From NCBI RefSeq assembly GCF_009829085.1, contig NZ_WUQY01000004.1:90330-154329 (forward strand): DNA of 64,000 nucleotides, read 5' to 3'. The translations under genes and the position numbers were made by a program. Below, one piece after another: positions 34,434 to 43,557 of the stretch (its first letter is position 1; each line of letters starts with the position of its first letter). A model generated the notes under the pieces. The model had not been told where the DNA came from and did not search any database. It was given only the letters and a program-made list of their open reading frames with translations. This DNA is from Sphingobacterium bovisgrunnientis. GTDB taxonomy: Bacteria > Bacteroidota > Bacteroidia > Sphingobacteriales > Sphingobacteriaceae.

Positions 34434-35678
34434 ATGCGATTAATATATGACCTTGGAATATGGCTTTACGGCGTTTTATTACGTCTTATTTCACCATTAC
34501 ACCCAAAAGCCAAACTGTGGGTTGACGGTCGAAAGTACATCTTAAAAAACATCAATCAAACGGTTGAAAAAGGTCATAAATACATATGGTTTCACTTTGC
34601 ATCCTTGGGGGAATTTGAGCAAGGAAGAGCGGTTTTGGAGCAGATAAAAAGTAGATTTCCTAACGAAAAAATAATACTAACTTTTTTTTCGCCGTCAGGA
34701 TTTGAAGTCCGTAAAAACACCAAATTGGCTGATTATGTGTTTTACTTGCCAGAAGATACTGCGTCAAATGCAAAAGCTTTCATCGATATTATTCAACCCA
34801 AATTTGTAGTATTCACCAAATACGAATATTGGTATCACTATTTCAAAGAATTGAAAAAGCGAGATATTCGCTTGTTAATGATTTCGGCAATTTTTAGAGA
34901 AGACCAAATTTTCTTTAAGCCTTATGGCGGATTTTTTCGTTCCATATTAAAAAATGTATCCTATTTCTTTGCGCAGAATACCGATTCAGTTCATATGCTG
35001 AAATGGATAAATATCACCAAAGCTGGTTTAGCAGGTGACACGCGCTTTGACCGTGTGATGGAATTACCGATTCAACATAAGTCTATACCACAAATAGAAG
35101 AGTTTTGTGCTAAACATAAAACAGTTGTTGCTGGTAGTACATGGAAACCTGATGAGGAGCTATTGAAACAACTCTCACTGGACAATCCTGAATGGAAATT
35201 AATTCTTGCTCCACATGAAATACATCAGTCGCATATCGATGAAATTGTTAAGCTATTTGGTGATGTGTTATTATTTTCAAAATTCACTACATATACTTAT
35301 GAACAGATTCACCTAAGTAAAATCTTAGTTATTGATAATATCGGAATGCTTTCATCTTTGTATCACTATGCTGATGTTACGTACATTGGTGGTGGATTTG
35401 GTGTTGGTATTCACAATACATTGGAAGCTGCAACATACGGTAAACCTGTTATTTTTGGTCCAAAATACGAGAAATTCCAAGAGGCTATAGATTTAGTAAC
35501 ATTAATGGCAGGATTTTCGATTTCTAATTACGTGGAATTAAAACAGGTCTTTGATTCACTAAAAGATCAACACTTCTTACAAGAAGCAAGCAATTCTGCA
35601 AAGAAATATGTGCAACAGCGTGCAGGAGCTACACAGATTATTATGAAATATTTGGAAACTGAGAAATTGTTAGGATAA
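34434..35678 (+). CDS. waaA: 3-deoxy-D-manno-octulosonic acid (Kdo) transferase
   Basis: WaaA (KdtA) adds Kdo to lipid A precursors in lipopolysaccharide synthesis. The 414-residue GT-B enzyme starts with an N-terminal hydrophobic anchor (IYDLGIWLYGVLLRLISPL). IWFHFASLGEFEQGRAV (about residue 50) carries the catalytic Glu. VAGSTWKPDEELL and LAPHEIHQSH are in the C-terminal domain, and TYIGGGFGVGIHNTLEAATYGKPVIFGP binds the CMP donor. The length is typical. It shows that the organism makes Kdo-containing lipopolysaccharide. Confidence 0.95.
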   Translation: MRLIYDLGIWLYGVLLRLISPLHPKAKLWVDGRKYILKNINQTVEKGHKYIWFHFASLGEFEQGRAVLEQIKSRFPNEKIILTFFSPSGFEVRKNTKLADYVFYLPEDTASNAKAFIDIIQPKFVVFTKYEYWYHYFKELKKRDIRLLMISAIFREDQIFFKPYGGFFRSILKNVSYFFAQNTDSVHMLKWINITKAGLAGDTRFDRVMELPIQHKSIPQIEEFCAKHKTVVAGSTWKPDEELLKQLSLDNPEWKLILAPHEIHQSHIDEIVKLFGDVLLFSKFTTYTYEQIHLSKILVIDNIGMLSSLYHYADVTYIGGGFGVGIHNTLEAATYGKPVIFGPKYEKFQEAIDLVTLMAGFSISNYVELKQVFDSLKDQHFLQEASNSAKKYVQQRAGATQIIMKYLETEKLLG

Positions 35679-35679
35679 A

Positions 35680-36813
35680 CTAACCCTCATCTACCAAGAA
35701 TAGTTCCGATGCAATGTGGTCAGCTAATAATTTTCCTTTGTTCGTTGCACGGAGTGTATTATTATCAATGATTTCCAATTCTTCATTTACCAAGAAAGTT
35801 TGGCTTTCTTTTAGAATATGTTGCTTATAATCGTAACCAAAGTCTTTTTCTACTTTTTGTAAATCTAGCCCCCACATCGTACGGATAGAGGTCATCACAG
35901 ATTCATTGAATTGATCTGATTTGGTAAGATGCTCTAGTTCATTATACGATGTATCATCTGTTAATGCGGCAATATATTTGGCATTATTAGCGACATTCCA
36001 CGATCGACTATGTCCATTGAAAGAATGCGCAGAAGGACCGATTCCCAGATAATGTTTCCCTTTCCAATAGTTTGTATTGTGCTTGGCGTACATACCATCC
36101 TTTGCGAAATTGGAAATTTCATAGTGCTCAAAACCATTTTGTGTCAATGTATCAATGAGCATCAGCATCTGCGCAGCGCTCTGCGCATCGCTCATGCCCG
36201 GCGTTTTACCTTCTTTGACAAAATGAGCCAATGCAGTTTTTTTCTCTACTGTCATCGAATAGGACGAAATATGAGGTATATCTAGTGCAATAAGCTTTTG
36301 CATATTGGCTTTCCACTTTTCGTCCGTCAATAATGGATAACCATAAATCAAATCACAGGTAATATTTTCAAAACCTGCATCTTGCACGCGCTTGATCGAA
36401 GAATCCGCTTCTTGTGCATTATGTGCACGATTCATCCAACGCAAATCCTCTTCGTAGAATGATTGAATACCAATAGAAAAACGGTTGATAGGTATTTGAC
36501 GTAGTGCATCTACCTTTTCTCGTGTTAAATCATCAGGATTCGCTTCCAAGGTAATTTCCGCATCCGGCGCAATCTCAAAATACTTTTCTACAGTACCAAT
36601 GAGTTGTAATATATCTTCAGCATCTAGAATAGAAGGCGTTCCACCACCAAAATATAGACTGTGTACTTTCTTGTCTTCCAAATAATGCGCCCTCTTCACA
36701 ATCTCCTGCTGCATAGTCCACAACATCTCCTCCTTATACTTCAACGAAGTGCTAAAGTGAAAATCACAATAGTGACAAGCTTGCTTACAGAATGGAATGT
36801 GAAAATATATCAT
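35680..36813 (-). CDS. hemW: radical SAM heme chaperone HemW
   Basis: HemW is a radical-SAM protein that binds heme and delivers it to membrane targets; it was long misannotated as oxygen-independent coproporphyrinogen oxidase. The 377-residue protein begins MIYFHIPFCKQACHYCDFHF, with the CxxxCxxC cluster Cys9, Cys13, Cys16. LYFGGGTPSIL (about residue 54) is the HemW GGGTP motif. Unlike HemN, the motif lacks a fourth cysteine directly after CxxC. It has a TACCTTTG promoter box at 36838-36845. It converges on waaA with one base between the stops. Confidence 0.93.
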   Translation of the reverse strand: MIYFHIPFCKQACHYCDFHFSTSLKYKEEMLWTMQQEIVKRAHYLEDKKVHSLYFGGGTPSILDAEDILQLIGTVEKYFEIAPDAEITLEANPDDLTREKVDALRQIPINRFSIGIQSFYEEDLRWMNRAHNAQEADSSIKRVQDAGFENITCDLIYGYPLLTDEKWKANMQKLIALDIPHISSYSMTVEKKTALAHFVKEGKTPGMSDAQSAAQMLMLIDTLTQNGFEHYEISNFAKDGMYAKHNTNYWKGKHYLGIGPSAHSFNGHSRSWNVANNAKYIAALTDDTSYNELEHLTKSDQFNESVMTSIRTMWGLDLQKVEKDFGYDYKQHILKESQTFLVNEELEIIDNNTLRATNKGKLLADHIASELFLVDEG

Positions 36814-36837
36814 GGGTGCCGCTCAGTTGTTGTGATA

Positions 36838-36845
36838 CAAAGGTA
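36838..36845 (-). promoter_or_regulatory. -7 promoter box TACCTTTG for hemW
   Basis: The reverse strand reads TACCTTTG, 24 bases before the hemW ATG at 36813. Confidence 0.55.
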
Positions 36846-36992
36846 AAAGTTTATTCAATGAAACGGATTTAACAACGGATTATTCAATAAATAAAATTCG
36901 CAATAAAGATTTGTGACTCCTATTTGTATAAAGGATGTTAAGCAGCTTTGCAAAATCTGCTAAGCCGTTAATGCTCAGTTTGCCAATAATGA

Positions 36993-37208
36993 CTAAATAG
37001 TTTCTATGTTAAAGCCTTTGGCTTTTACAATTTCTAATACTTTTTCTTCTGAGATTCCTTCGGATGATACCGTTAAAATTTTATCTACATTATCCGTGTC
37101 TACAGCCCAATGGCTTATACCTTCCGCAGTGTCTAGAGCTGGTTTTACTTTAGAAATACACCCTCCACAGTTAATGTTAGTTTTGAATTTGAACTCCTTG
37201 TTTCCCAT
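36993..37208 (-). CDS. heavy-metal-associated (HMA) domain copper chaperone
   Basis: This is a 71-residue single HMA domain, CopZ-like. The metal-binding loop is INCGGCISKVKPAL, with CxxC at about residues 14-17. It has the usual beta-alpha-beta pattern. It lies 27 bp downstream of copA on the same strand and is probably co-transcribed with it, delivering Cu(I) to the ATPase. NCGGC differs from the common MxCxxC and may tune affinity. Confidence 0.9.
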   Translation of the reverse strand: MGNKEFKFKTNINCGGCISKVKPALDTAEGISHWAVDTDNVDKILTVSSEGISEEKVLEIVKAKGFNIETI

Positions 37209-37235
37209 GTCTTTAAATTTTAGTTATAATCTTGT

Positions 37236-39455
37236 TTAATTTTTCCATTTTAATAGCAAGCTATTGGACACTACCGAAACACTACTTAAGGCCATAGCAG
37301 CTCCGGCTAGCATAGGATTTAGCAAAAATCCATTGATAGGATATAAAATACCTGCGGCAATTGGGATGCCAATTAGATTGTAAATAAATGCCCAGAATAA
37401 GTTTTGTTTTATCGTTGCTACAGTGTGTTTAGAAAGTCGGATAGCTTGTGGAATCTTCGTCAAATCCGAAGATATAATGGTCATCTTCGCCACATCCATC
37501 GCAATATCCGAACCTTTACCCATCGCAATGCTCACGTTTGCAGTGGCTAATGCTGTGCTATCGTTAATACCATCACCTATCATAGCCACAATATTACCTT
37601 GCTTCTGAAGTTCCCTAACAAATGCCGCTTTATCTTGCGGCAATACTTCCGCTCTGTAGTTTTTTATTCCTGTTTGTTTTGCTACAGCTCGAGCGGTTGC
37701 TTCATTATCCCCAGTAAGCATATATACATCAATACCCATACTTTGCAATTCTTGAACTGCATGAGCCGAAGTTGGTTTAATTTGATCAGAAATGGCAAGC
37801 ACTGCTAGTGCTTCATTTTCATTCGCAAACCATATAACTGTTTTACTTTCACTTAACCAGCTGTTGGCTTTTGTTTCCAAATTTGAAGGGAGGAAGATAG
37901 CCTGTTCCGTTAGTAACTTTTTGTTTCCAACGAAATATGTTAGTCCACTATATTCTGCTGTAGCTCCTCTACCTGTAAGACTTTCAAAGGCATTTAATCC
38001 AACAATGGATACATTATCTAAATATTTGCCTACGGCGTCGGCCAATGGATGTTCGGATTGTTTTTCAATACTGTATAAAATCGCTTGGTCTGTTTTATTA
38101 AAATTAGACCAAACTACCTCATCAACTTCTGGACGTCCTTGTGTAATAGTACCAGTTTTATCCAGAATAATCGCATCTATTTTTTTTGCTAATTCCAAAC
38201 TCTCCGCATCTTTAATTAAAATGCCTTGTTCTGCACCTTTTCCTACACCTACCATTATCGCCGTTGGCGTAGCCAATCCTAATGCGCATGGACAGGCAAT
38301 AACCAATACTGTAACTGCAGCTAACATGGCTTGTACCATAGCGTGTTCTCCGCCAAAAACAGTCCACAAAACAAAAGTAAGTATGGCAATTGCAATAACT
38401 ATAGGAACGAAAACACTTGCTATTTTGTCAACTAGTTTTTGAACAGGCGCTTTGCTACCTTGTGCATCTTGCACCATTTTGATGATTTGAGCCAATAGGG
38501 TTTCCTTTCCTACTTTTGTCGCTTCAAATTGAAAACTACCTTTCTGATTGATCGTGCCAGCAAATACCTTATCGCCATTCGATTTAGATACGGGAACAGG
38601 TTCACCACTCAACATACTTTCGTCGACATAAGAATTGCCAACTAACACCAATCCATCTACAGCAATTCTCTCTCCTGGCTTTACTAACATACGATCACCT
38701 ATTTGCACTTGGTCAATAGGACGAGTTTCTTCATCCCCATTGTCCAAAATCAAAGTCACCGTTTTAGGTTGCAAACCCATCAATTTTTTTATCGCTGTAG
38801 AAGTATTTCCTTTGGCCTTTTCTTCTAAAAGTTTTCCCAGTAGAATAAACGCAATAATAACTGCGGCCGCTTCAAAATACACATGTGCATGTAGATCTCT
38901 TTGCATCCAAAAATCCATAAATAACATATTGAAAACACTGAATAAATAGGCAATCCCTGTACTCAATGCCACCAATGTATCCATATTGGTCGTACGATGT
39001 TTTGCCTGTCTCCATGCACCAACAAAGAAATCTCGTCCCAACCACACGACCACTGGTGTAGTAAAAACAAACATAATCTCATTAGCATAAGGTATATTCA
39101 TAAAGAACATGCCAATGATTACTACTGGAATTGATAAGATAACTGCCCAAAAAGTTTTGGTTTTCAATTGTTGGAATTTAGCTGTATGTAAAGCTTCCAA
39201 TGTATCTTGTAGTGTACTTTCATCCTCCAATAACAAATCAAAGCCACCAGATTGTAGTGCTTGTTGTAGTTTTTCAGAAGAAGTGATAGTTGACCTATAA
39301 TCCACGGATAGATTACCTGTAGCAAAATTTACAGAGGCATTTAATACACCTTCTTGCTGTTTGATAATGTTTTCAGCACTTCCAGCGCAAGCAGCACAAG
39401 ACATGCCCAATACTGGATAAGTTCCTTTTATAATATCTTTACCTTGCTTTGCCAT
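37236..39455 (-). CDS. copA: copper-translocating P-type ATPase
   Basis: CopA exports Cu(I) from the cytoplasm. The 739-residue P1B ATPase has one N-terminal HMA domain (LGMSCAACAGSAENI, Cys20 and Cys23). Eight membrane helices are expected, with the intramembrane metal site CPC in VIACPCALGLATPTAI (about residue 390). The actuator motif is SGEPVPVSK, the phosphorylation site is ILDKTGTITQGRPEV (Asp about 433), and the hinge is MIGDGINDSTALA. A small HMA chaperone follows, and the AraC/HMA regulator precedes it by 90 bp, making a copper-resistance island. Confidence 0.95.
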   Translation of the reverse strand: MAKQGKDIIKGTYPVLGMSCAACAGSAENIIKQQEGVLNASVNFATGNLSVDYRSTITSSEKLQQALQSGGFDLLLEDESTLQDTLEALHTAKFQQLKTKTFWAVILSIPVVIIGMFFMNIPYANEIMFVFTTPVVVWLGRDFFVGAWRQAKHRTTNMDTLVALSTGIAYLFSVFNMLFMDFWMQRDLHAHVYFEAAAVIIAFILLGKLLEEKAKGNTSTAIKKLMGLQPKTVTLILDNGDEETRPIDQVQIGDRMLVKPGERIAVDGLVLVGNSYVDESMLSGEPVPVSKSNGDKVFAGTINQKGSFQFEATKVGKETLLAQIIKMVQDAQGSKAPVQKLVDKIASVFVPIVIAIAILTFVLWTVFGGEHAMVQAMLAAVTVLVIACPCALGLATPTAIMVGVGKGAEQGILIKDAESLELAKKIDAIILDKTGTITQGRPEVDEVVWSNFNKTDQAILYSIEKQSEHPLADAVGKYLDNVSIVGLNAFESLTGRGATAEYSGLTYFVGNKKLLTEQAIFLPSNLETKANSWLSESKTVIWFANENEALAVLAISDQIKPTSAHAVQELQSMGIDVYMLTGDNEATARAVAKQTGIKNYRAEVLPQDKAAFVRELQKQGNIVAMIGDGINDSTALATANVSIAMGKGSDIAMDVAKMTIISSDLTKIPQAIRLSKHTVATIKQNLFWAFIYNLIGIPIAAGILYPINGFLLNPMLAGAAMALSSVSVVSNSLLLKWKN

Positions 39456-39545
39456 AGAGTGATTATTTTAATGCTCTACTACAAAGTTGGCAAAACAAAC
39501 AATATAAACTGTTATACTATTTTGGAAAGGTTTTGTAAGATTTAC

Positions 39546-40109
39546 TTATACTTCATCCAGTGGCTTTCTTTTGTCCACACGGATTTGTTTAAATTGGCTA
39601 GGAGATAGGCCTGTGATTTTTTTGAATTGATTGCTTAAATAACCTACACTTGAATAATTTAATCGATCGGCTATCTCGCTAAGGGATAATTCATCATAGA
39701 CTAATAGCTCTTTTACTTTTTCGATTTTTTGAGCGATATAATACTTTTCAACCGTAGTTCCTTCTATTTCGGAGAAAAGATTGGATAAATAGCTGTAATC
39801 CTGATGGAGGAGTGAACTTACTGATTCAGATAAATTCGTTTTTGAATGATTATCATCGTAATGAACCAACTTAATAATTTGATTTTTAATTTGTGCTACA
39901 AGTCGACTTTTTTTATCATCAATCCGCTCGAATCCCAATGATTCGATACGCTTAGTAAATTGTTGAATTTGTTCATCGGTAGGCTCTTTTGCTAATATTA
40001 CTTCACCTAACTTTACTTGAGCATCAAGGATATTCGCTTTTCCCAATTCATGTTCAACCACCATAATACAACGGTTGCAAACCATGTTTTTAATATATAA
40101 TATAGGCAT
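39546..40109 (-). CDS. AraC family regulator with N-terminal CxxC metal-site domain
   Basis: This is a 187-residue protein. The C-terminal AraC HTH (about residues 100-180) includes LSLSEIADRLNYSSVGYLSNQF and ITGLSPSQFKQIR. The N-terminal about 70 residues look like a reduced HMA domain: MPILYIKNMVCNRCIMVVEHEL has CxxC at Cys11 and Cys14, followed by a beta-alpha-beta pattern ending in ESLGFERI. Because copA and a copper chaperone lie directly downstream, a copper-sensing activator is inferred. The usual copper regulators (CueR, CsoR, CopY) are absent here. Confidence 0.85.
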   Translation of the reverse strand: MPILYIKNMVCNRCIMVVEHELGKANILDAQVKLGEVILAKEPTDEQIQQFTKRIESLGFERIDDKKSRLVAQIKNQIIKLVHYDDNHSKTNLSESVSSLLHQDYSYLSNLFSEIEGTTVEKYYIAQKIEKVKELLVYDELSLSEIADRLNYSSVGYLSNQFKKITGLSPSQFKQIRVDKRKPLDEV

Positions 40110-40302
40110 GATGATCTTGCGTTTAACAACAAAGTTAATAGTTAGATACGTACGATTTGTAAGACTGCTGTTAAATTCGTCTTAATGACAAGAACATTAG
40201 TTAGCTGTGTATTTATTTGGTGAGTATGGCTCTGCATATCACGAATTCATATAAAGCTAAATAAATACCTTACTAATCTATGCTTTTTCTGTACTCGATT
40301 AT

Positions 40303-41280
40303 TTATAAAGAGAAAACTTCGTTTGTTTGTGCCAAGCGTTGGGAACCTGTATTCGCAGGACAAGCAATATCATCTGTAGCATCGTAGATTAGCTTTTTAC
40401 CGTCTAAACGAGTTATAATATCTTCTGGTACGTATATCTGTGTTTTAGTTTGACTATACCCACTAGGAAAATAACGTACATAATAGCCGTCTGGATGGCA
40501 AGTCCAAATCCCGCTAGGTGCATCTGTCCTAAGAGGAGCCATGCCTGCCAAAATCGCATATTTCTCAAATTCAGCATAAGAATAGTTACCAGATGACACC
40601 AAATTTCTAATGTTATTTTCTGCTTCAAAAACTAATTTCAACTCGCTAGGTAATTGATCTTTTGCTTTCTGTACGACATCAAAAGGAAGAATGCCTAGTG
40701 CCCCACCTTCTAATTGCAACAATTGTTTGGGCGTCAGTAATCGTATCGCTGTTTCTTTTACTGCACCAGAATAATCACTAAATTTTGTTCGCGCAATAAT
40801 TGTCCACAAGAGCATCTGTACATCAGACTGTTTGACTTCTGAATGTTTTTCAGCGCTTTTCAGAATTATAGTCACAATATCTTTTTTCTTTCCCAATACT
40901 GGCGCATACATATATCCATCACCAGAGGATGGAGCATACGTTCCAGCTTTCAAACAATAACTTTTATTTATAATTTCAAAATGTCCCGCCTTCAATACAT
41001 ATCCTCCTTCTGGATTTTTGGGTAAATCAGTAAGTGGAGTATACTGTTGATCATTATGAAAATCGGGCATTTGTTCATCCGTACGGTTTACATCACCAAA
41101 ATTTGTTGATATGGCTTCTGGCTGTTTGAGGATATTATCCAATCCAAGTGCTTTTGTTCCTTTTGCAGCAGCTGCCTTTGTTGCCTTATTCAATAAATCT
41201 CCAAATTGAGCGTGAGCTGAATTTGTCAATATGCCTATAAATAGCAAAAGACTTAATATTCTGAAGTGTAATCTTTTCAT
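40303..41280 (-). CDS. secreted protein of unknown function
   Basis: This is a 325-residue exported protein with signal peptide MKRLHFRILSLLLFIGILTNSAHAQ. The mature region starts FGDLLNKATKAAAAKGTKALG, an amphipathic helix. A central region of about 100 residues reads KAGHFEIINKSYCLKAGTY and APSSGDGYMYAPVLGKKKD. The C-terminal part contains CHPDGYYVRYFPSGYSQTK and ends in EVFSL. Three or four cysteines are present. I remember similar unnamed proteins in Bacteroidota, but no function. It is monocistronic as far as can be seen. Confidence 0.75.
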   Translation of the reverse strand: MKRLHFRILSLLLFIGILTNSAHAQFGDLLNKATKAAAAKGTKALGLDNILKQPEAISTNFGDVNRTDEQMPDFHNDQQYTPLTDLPKNPEGGYVLKAGHFEIINKSYCLKAGTYAPSSGDGYMYAPVLGKKKDIVTIILKSAEKHSEVKQSDVQMLLWTIIARTKFSDYSGAVKETAIRLLTPKQLLQLEGGALGILPFDVVQKAKDQLPSELKLVFEAENNIRNLVSSGNYSYAEFEKYAILAGMAPLRTDAPSGIWTCHPDGYYVRYFPSGYSQTKTQIYVPEDIITRLDGKKLIYDATDDIACPANTGSQRLAQTNEVFSL

Positions 41281-41407
41281 TTTATTTATGATTAGCTTGT
41301 GTTAACAAAAAAATTACGGTTAAGTTAAGGAAAAAATCAAAAATATGAATAGATAGGCAAAATATTACTGTGTATCGAAGGGTAGATAGTTGCAGTAATA
41401 ATTTATT

Positions 41408-41447
41408 AACAAGGTGTAAATTATCCCAAAATAATTTACACCTTGTT
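41408..41447. terminator. strong perfect hairpin, terminator of the ribokinase operon
   Basis: AACAAGGTGTAAATTAT pairs perfectly over 17 bp with ATAATTTACACCTTGTT around the loop CCCAAA. It lies about 80 bp downstream of the transporter stop on the reverse strand. The T run is weak on the reverse strand and better on the forward strand (TTTT). Confidence 0.7.
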
Positions 41448-41529
41448 TTGATGTGCTAGTTAATAGTTGCGACAGTCAAAGACATAAAGTGATGTAAGGC
41501 TTAATGAAGCAAACTTTAATCTTAAACAA

Positions 41530-42540
41530 TTATTCATTTCCAGCCATTATAATTAAAACTATTCCGATCAAAAATAATAGAAACATACCAATCAACATAT
41601 TGGTAACTTTTTTAGTACTATTTTTAAATTCTTTCCAAATTATAACTCCCCAAAAGGCGGCAACAAGTGTTGCGCCTTGACCTAATCCATAAGAAATAGC
41701 AGCTCCCGCTTTTCCAGCAGCTACTAGATTCATTACATTACCAGTTCCCCAGATCAAACCACCCAGTATTCCGGGTAAATGATTTGCAAATGATCCTAAA
41801 AAATATGCCTTGTAAGATGTCGGTTTTCCAACAAAAGGTTTTTTAATCAGGATCGAATTAAACAACATATTACTAATCAACACGCCTATTGAGAATATAA
41901 AGAAAGCTGTGTATGGTGTCATTTTTCCCGCTAGTGGATTTGCAAAGTTTTCTAAATCCATTGATGATGCTATAAAACGGTAGAAAAATGCCATTAAAAG
42001 TCCTGCAAAGACAGCCAATATAAGCCCTTTTTTAATCGAGGATTTATTGTCTTCTTTTGCAGCAGTGCTCTTATAAGCTAAGGAATTTAATATAATCGCA
42101 CATACTATCAATAATACACCAAGACCTAACAGTAGAGGATTTCCACTTTGTGACCCCATGTAATTGATTATAACACCTAGAACTAGTGCAATACCGACAC
42201 CTACAGGAAAGGCTACCGCCATACCTGCTATCGATATGGATGCTGACAGCAGTATATTTCCAGCATTAAATACAATTCCTCCTATTATTGCAGACCATAA
42301 ATTGGACTGTTCGACTTGGGCTAAATCGGTCCAAAAATTACGACCTGCCGAACCAATGCTACCTAACGTAAAGGCATAAAGTAATGATGAAAGGACCATG
42401 CCGATTACGTAGTCCCAATAGAATAACTCAAAACGCCATTTCTCTGAAGCGAGCTTTTGCGTGTTACCCCAAGATCCCCAGCAGAACATAGTGATAACAC
42501 ACAGAATCACTGCTAATGTATAACTTTCAACTATAAACAT
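41530..42540 (-). CDS. GRP-family sugar transporter (glucose/ribose porter)
   Basis: This is a 336-residue membrane protein with ten hydrophobic segments. The opening MFCWGSWGNTQKLASEKWRFELFYWDY is typical of Bacteroidota GRP-family porters (drug/metabolite transporter superfamily, RbsU-like). AVFPVG-type motifs are present as GMAVAFPVGVGIALVLG, and the C-terminal LGQGATLVAAFWGVIIWKEF is a hallmark. It lies 29 bp after ribokinase and behind a LacI regulator, so ribose or another pentose or nucleoside sugar is the likely substrate. Confidence 0.88.
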   Translation of the reverse strand: MFIVESYTLAVILCVITMFCWGSWGNTQKLASEKWRFELFYWDYVIGMVLSSLLYAFTLGSIGSAGRNFWTDLAQVEQSNLWSAIIGGIVFNAGNILLSASISIAGMAVAFPVGVGIALVLGVIINYMGSQSGNPLLLGLGVLLIVCAIILNSLAYKSTAAKEDNKSSIKKGLILAVFAGLLMAFFYRFIASSMDLENFANPLAGKMTPYTAFFIFSIGVLISNMLFNSILIKKPFVGKPTSYKAYFLGSFANHLPGILGGLIWGTGNVMNLVAAGKAGAAISYGLGQGATLVAAFWGVIIWKEFKNSTKKVTNMLIGMFLLFLIGIVLIIMAGNE

Positions 42541-42569
42541 AATTATTAAAAATTAATTGGTTAAATATT

Positions 42570-43481
42570 TTAGTTAGATGTGTTTAAGTCTTCTAAAGTC
42601 GGAGCCGAAGACTGCGCGCCCATCTTCGTAACCGATATTGCTGCTGCTTCACAAGCTAGTCGTACCGCATCTACCAATGTTTTATCTTGTGCTAGTCCTA
42701 CCACTAATGCCCCGTTGAATACATCTCCTGCACCTGTGGAATCTATCGCAAATACTTCCTTTGTAGGAACTAACGTAAGCTCATTGTTTTCATATACATA
42801 AGCTCCACGTTTGCCTAGTGTAATTACCACCGTGGAAACCCCCATTTCCAATAATGTGTTTATGGCTTTTACTGCCGCTACACTATCATTAATTTTCAAT
42901 CCTGTTAATAATTCACATTCAGTTTCATTAGGAGTCAAAATGTCCACATATTTCAATATTGATTCATCCAATTTTGTAGCTGGAGCAGGGTTAAGGACAA
43001 CGATAACACCTTTTTCTTTCGCTCGTTGACAAACAAACTGTACTGTTTTTAATGGTATTTCCAATTGTACGAGTAAGATTTTACACTTCTCCAGAATAGC
43101 ATCTAAATGTTCGATATTTTGAGGTAGAAGCGTGTTGTTGGCACCGGGTGCTACTACAATATTGTTTTCTCCTTTTTCATCTACTGTTATTAAAGCCACT
43201 CCAGAACTAACTTTATCGTCAATAAGAACTTGGGTGGTGTCTATGTTTTCTTTTTGCAGAGCTGCAATAGAATTTAGTCCGAAAGAGTCATTTCCTAATT
43301 TAGAGATAAAGACAACGTCCCCACCTAAACGTGCTGCAGCGACAGCTTGATTTGCACCTTTCCCACCTTGGTAAACGCAAAATTCACCACCTAAAATGGT
43401 TTCACCGGGTTGCGGAAAATGGCTAGTCTTAACGACCATGTCGGTATTAGTACTTCCGACTATAAGAATTTGATTTTTCAT
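42570..43481 (-). CDS. rbsK: ribokinase
   Basis: Ribokinase phosphorylates D-ribose to ribose 5-phosphate. The 303-residue PfkB-family protein starts at ATG 43481 (MKNQILIVGSTNTDMVVKTS). QGGKGANQAVAAARLGGDV (about residues 40-58) is the sugar-binding signature, and DSTGAGDVFNGALVVGLA near residue 250 holds the catalytic Asp. It lies between a LacI regulator and a GRP-type porter, all on one strand. The LacI operator candidate sits 18 bases upstream of its start. Confidence 0.94.
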   Translation of the reverse strand: MKNQILIVGSTNTDMVVKTSHFPQPGETILGGEFCVYQGGKGANQAVAAARLGGDVVFISKLGNDSFGLNSIAALQKENIDTTQVLIDDKVSSGVALITVDEKGENNIVVAPGANNTLLPQNIEHLDAILEKCKILLVQLEIPLKTVQFVCQRAKEKGVIVVLNPAPATKLDESILKYVDILTPNETECELLTGLKINDSVAAVKAINTLLEMGVSTVVITLGKRGAYVYENNELTLVPTKEVFAIDSTGAGDVFNGALVVGLAQDKTLVDAVRLACEAAAISVTKMGAQSSAPTLEDLNTSN

Positions 43482-43499
43482 AAGATAGTTGATTGTCAA

Positions 43500-43519
43500 T
43501 TGCGACAACGTTGTCGCAA
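43500..43519. promoter_or_regulatory. perfect 20-bp palindrome, candidate LacI-family operator
   Basis: TTGCGACAAC is followed directly by its exact reverse complement, with the central AACGTT typical of LacI/RbsR operators (CG at the dyad). It sits 18 bases upstream of the rbsK ATG and about 38 bases after the LacI gene's stop, on the gene side of the ribokinase-porter unit. No second copy was seen in the window. Confidence 0.8.
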
Positions 43520-43557
43520 ATTAAATAAAATATTTAATTCGAACAATTATATTAAAT

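Noticed and set aside
37792..38442. Forward frame of 216 codons opposite copA
   Set aside because: It is the antisense of a clear P-type ATPase, with cysteine- and serine-rich random composition.
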